Positions 5,944-8,120 of a stretch of DNA of 8,120 bases are shown here, one piece after another. Numbering within the stretch: position 1 is the stretch's first letter; each line of letters opens with the position of its first letter. The notes beneath the pieces were generated by a model that did no database searches, was not told the DNA's origin, and saw nothing but the letters and a program-made list of their open reading frames with translations. The DNA is taken from assembly GCA_017964745.1 (NCBI GenBank), contig JAGCRJ010000240.1:1-8120 (forward strand). Reading direction: 5' to 3'. Origin of the DNA: Lachnospiraceae bacterium (lineage in GTDB: Bacteria; Bacillota; Clostridia; Lachnospirales; Lachnospiraceae). The position numbers and the translations under genes are program-made.

Positions 5944-7569
5944 ATGATAGGTGCAGATGCAATAGTAAAATGTCTTGAACTCGAGGGAGTAAAGAACGTA
6001 TACGGTTATCCCGGTGTGGCTATATGCCCCTTTTATAACAGTATACTTGATTCGGATATCAGGACAGTGCTGGTGCGTACCGAACAGAATGCAGCTCATA
6101 TGGCAAGCGGTGAAGCACGTATTTCCGGAAAACCCGGTGTGTGTGCCGTAACGAGCGGCCCGGGTGCAACCAATGTCATCACCGGTATCGCAACCGCGTT
6201 TGCTGATTCTATCCCTATGATCATAATCACCGGACAGGTTAATTCCGAACTTCTCGGATCCGATGTTTTCCAGGAAGCCGATATCACCGGTGCGGTTGAA
6301 TCATTCGTTAAATATTCATATCTCGTAAAGGATGCACAGGATATCCCCAGGATTATGAAGGAAGCCTTCTATATCGCTTCCACCGGAAGAAAGGGACCCG
6401 TTCTTATTGACGTGCCCATCGATATCCAGAATCAGGCTCTCAAGAACTTCCATTATCCCGACGAGGTTAATCTCAGAACATATAAGCCCACCTTTAAGGG
6501 AAATGCGGCACAGATAAAGAAGGTCATCAAGGAACTCAAGGGTGCAAAGAAGCCTATTATCTGTGCAGGCGGAGGCGTGTTCCTTGCCAATGCCGATGAT
6601 GAACTTCAGAAATTCGCGGAAGAGAAGAACATCCCTGTTGTCTCCACGATGATGGGTATCGGAGTTCTTCCCACAGCTCATCCCCTTTATTTCGGAATGG
6701 TCGGAAATAACGGAAAGCCCTATGCCAATAAGGCCATGAACGATGCGGATGTCATCATCATGATCGGAGCAAGAGTCGCTGACCGTGCTGTTAACAGACC
6801 CGAGCTTATTAGCAACGGCAACAAGACCCTCATCCATATGGATGTCGATCCTGCCGAGATCGGTAAAAATGCACTTTCCACAATACCCCTTGTAGGAGAT
6901 GCCGAGGCTATTCTTGAAGAGCTTACAGCGTCCGATATCGACAGTGATTACAGTGCATGGGTCAAGGAACTTACCGCAGCAAAGAAGGCATTCAAGTCCA
7001 ACAGAAAGCCCTCATCCAAATATGTCGATCCCGCCGAGTTCGTTAAACAGCTTACTACCGATATGATCGACGGAAGCATCTATGTTGCGGATGTAGGTCA
7101 GAACCAGATCTGGTCCTGTGCCAATATCGTAATCGGAAAAGGAAGAATGCTCACGAGCGGCGGTATGGGAACAATGGGATATGCAATTCCCGCCGCACTC
7201 GGTGCCAAGATAGCCGCTCCCAAACGTCAGACCGTTGCGGTCTGCGGAGACGGAGGATTCCAGATGTCCATGTGCGAGCTCGCAACCTTTGTCCAGCATA
7301 ATGTCCAGGCCAAGATAGTCGTTCTCAGAAACGGTTATCTGGGTATGGTCCGTGAATACCAGCATTACACATACGAAGATTCATATTCGATGGTAAAGCT
7401 TGACGGTGATCCGGATCTTGAGCATATCGCAAAGGCTTACGGATTCGATTATCTCAGACTCGAAAACATGAAGGATTCCAAAGCTGTCATCAAGAAATTC
7501 CTTAATGACAAAAAGAATGTCCTTCTCGAGTGCATTGTGGATCCCAAAGATGTTGTTAAGCCCGAGTGA
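5944..7569 (+). CDS. ilvB: Acetolactate (acetohydroxyacid) synthase large, catalytic subunit
   Basis: TPP enzyme that condenses two pyruvates to 2-acetolactate, or pyruvate with 2-oxobutyrate, the first common step to valine, leucine and isoleucine. It has 541 residues in three parts: pyrimidine-binding TPP domain (about 1-165; catalytic Glu47 in RTEQNAAHMA, TSGPGATN, SIPMIIITGQV), central domain (about 190-320; GARVADR, HMDVDPAEIGKN) and pyrophosphate-binding TPP domain (about 370-525; DVGQNQIWS, SGGMGTMGYA, GDGGF with Asp436, and Asn463 27 residues later in RNGYLGMVREYQ). It departs from the usual AHAS consensus at several points: GYPGV for GYPGG, HMASGEAR for HAADGYAR, GNNG for GMHG, and RN for NN in the metal motif. 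The Mg ligand is the second Asn, which is kept. The adjacent regulatory subunit gene supports AHAS over other TPP enzymes such as oxalyl-CoA decarboxylase or glyoxylate carboligase. It lies 63 bp after metH with no terminator between. Confidence 0.92.
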   Translation: MIGADAIVKCLELEGVKNVYGYPGVAICPFYNSILDSDIRTVLVRTEQNAAHMASGEARISGKPGVCAVTSGPGATNVITGIATAFADSIPMIIITGQVNSELLGSDVFQEADITGAVESFVKYSYLVKDAQDIPRIMKEAFYIASTGRKGPVLIDVPIDIQNQALKNFHYPDEVNLRTYKPTFKGNAAQIKKVIKELKGAKKPIICAGGGVFLANADDELQKFAEEKNIPVVSTMMGIGVLPTAHPLYFGMVGNNGKPYANKAMNDADVIIMIGARVADRAVNRPELISNGNKTLIHMDVDPAEIGKNALSTIPLVGDAEAILEELTASDIDSDYSAWVKELTAAKKAFKSNRKPSSKYVDPAEFVKQLTTDMIDGSIYVADVGQNQIWSCANIVIGKGRMLTSGGMGTMGYAIPAALGAKIAAPKRQTVAVCGDGGFQMSMCELATFVQHNVQAKIVVLRNGYLGMVREYQHYTYEDSYSMVKLDGDPDLEHIAKAYGFDYLRLENMKDSKAVIKKFLNDKKNVLLECIVDPKDVVKPE

Positions 7570-7628
7570 TCCGGGAAGCTTACCGTTTAAACTGACTGCC
7601 TGAACAAATGCCGCACAGCGGTGAAACT

Positions 7629-7633
7629 GAGGT
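7629..7633 (+). promoter_or_regulatory. Shine-Dalgarno deciding the ilvN start
   Basis: GAGGT lies 4 nt before the ATG at 7638, close but workable. An in-frame ATG at 7608 would add ten residues (MPHSGETEVD), but it has no ribosome binding site and the extension is not seen in IlvH-type proteins, so 7638 is preferred. A small CCGC/GCGG hairpin (7611-7621) sits just upstream. Confidence 0.6.
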
Positions 7634-7637
7634 TGAT

Positions 7638-8120
7638 ATGAAAGATAAAAGAATCTATTCAGTAAATGTTGAAAACAGAGCCGGTGTCCTGAGCAAAGTG
7701 AGCGGACTCTTTTCCCGCAGGAATTTTAATATTGATTCACTTGCGGTAGGTGAGACGGACGATCCCACCGTTTCTTCGATGACCATAGTTTCGTCCGGAG
7801 ATGAGAGAACTCTTGAGCAGATCGAAAAGCAGCTCAACAAAAAGCTTGATGTCATCAAGGTCAAGACCTTCACAGAGTCCCAGTGCGTATCCAGGGAACT
7901 AATGCTCATGAAGGTCAAGTACAACAAGAATAACCGTCAGGAGATCATGGAGATCTGTGATGTGATGAAAGCGGAGATAGTTGACTTGAGCATTCATTAC
8001 ATGATGATTCAGATCTGTGCTTCTCCGGAACGCATCAAACTCCTTCTGGAGATGTTCAGGAGTGTGTCCATAGTCGAAGTGGCCCGCACCGGAACCCTGG
8101 CTCTTGCAAAATGTTCCGAG
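7638..8120 (+). CDS. ilvN: Acetolactate synthase small, regulatory subunit (3' end beyond window)
   Basis: Regulatory subunit that binds IlvB, raises its activity and mediates valine feedback. The frame is open to the last base with no stop: 161 residues seen, against 163 in E. coli IlvH, so only a few residues are missing. An N-terminal ACT domain (about 5-78: VENRAGVLSKVSGLF, RRNFNIDSL, ETDDPTVSSMTIV, LEQIEKQLNK) is followed by the C-terminal AHAS small-subunit domain (about 85-155: SRELMLMKVK, ending IVEVARTGTLAL). Asn13, Gly16 and Asn31 align with IlvH Asn11, Gly14 and Asn29, positions where changes cause valine resistance in enterobacteria, so valine sensitivity is predicted. The length matches the IlvH type rather than the short E. 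coli IlvN. It lies 68 bp after ilvB, and co-transcription is likely. The symbol could equally be ilvH. Confidence 0.95.
   Translation, partial: MKDKRIYSVNVENRAGVLSKVSGLFSRRNFNIDSLAVGETDDPTVSSMTIVSSGDERTLEQIEKQLNKKLDVIKVKTFTESQCVSRELMLMKVKYNKNNRQEIMEICDVMKAEIVDLSIHYMMIQICASPERIKLLLEMFRSVSIVEVARTGTLALAKCSE

Noticed and set aside
6316..6837. 173-codon open frame on the - strand inside ilvB
   Set aside because: It lies wholly within the conserved ilvB frame, with no promoter or ribosome binding site evident and no recognisable product; a shadow of codon usage.
7608..7637. Upstream in-frame ATG extending ilvN by ten residues
   Set aside because: No Shine-Dalgarno precedes it, and IlvH-type proteins begin at the equivalent of the 7638 start.
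7570..7637. Terminator or separate promoter between ilvB and ilvN
   Set aside because: Only a 4-bp CCGC/GCGG hairpin without a T-run and an 8-bp GTTTAAAC palindrome are visible; neither is convincing.

Overview
The window holds ordinary biosynthetic and central-metabolic genes, all on the + strand. The protein sequences (a roughly 460-residue si-type citrate synthase, a short modular methionine synthase, a Clostridia-like acetolactate synthase), AGGAGG-type ribosome binding sites, moderate GC by eye, and a preference for CCC proline and AGA/AGG arginine codons point to an anaerobic Firmicute of the class Clostridia, probably Lachnospiraceae. That placement is inference from sequence character, not from a search.

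Layout. Bases 1-1733 hold the 3' end of a tryptophan unit: trpB (5' end cut by the window edge, but the PLP lysine is present) overlaps trpA by 8 bp, and a strong intrinsic terminator follows. Bases 1734-1893 are a 160-bp intergenic region with that terminator, a possible weak promoter and an imperfect inverted repeat. Citrate synthase (1894-3285) looks monocistronic, with its own Shine-Dalgarno and terminator. Bases 3286-3375 hold that terminator, a perfect 14-bp palindrome and promoter-like sequences. Then come metH (3376-5880), ilvB (5944-7569) and ilvN (7638 to beyond the right edge), with no terminator between them, so they are probably one transcript.

How they work together. TrpA and TrpB form tryptophan synthase. 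Citrate synthase feeds the 2-oxoglutarate/glutamate branch. MetH makes methionine from homocysteine using cobalamin. IlvB and IlvN form acetohydroxyacid synthase, the committed step to branched-chain amino acids. The common theme is amino-acid self-sufficiency.

No mobile element, CRISPR array, tRNA, rRNA, riboswitch or new multi-gene system is visible. The points most worth checking are: glutamate in TrpA where the enterobacterial enzyme has catalytic Asp60; a MetH lacking its reactivation domain whose start codon has no Shine-Dalgarno and may be leaderless; palindromes next to the metH and citrate synthase promoters; and a divergent but probably active IlvB signature set.
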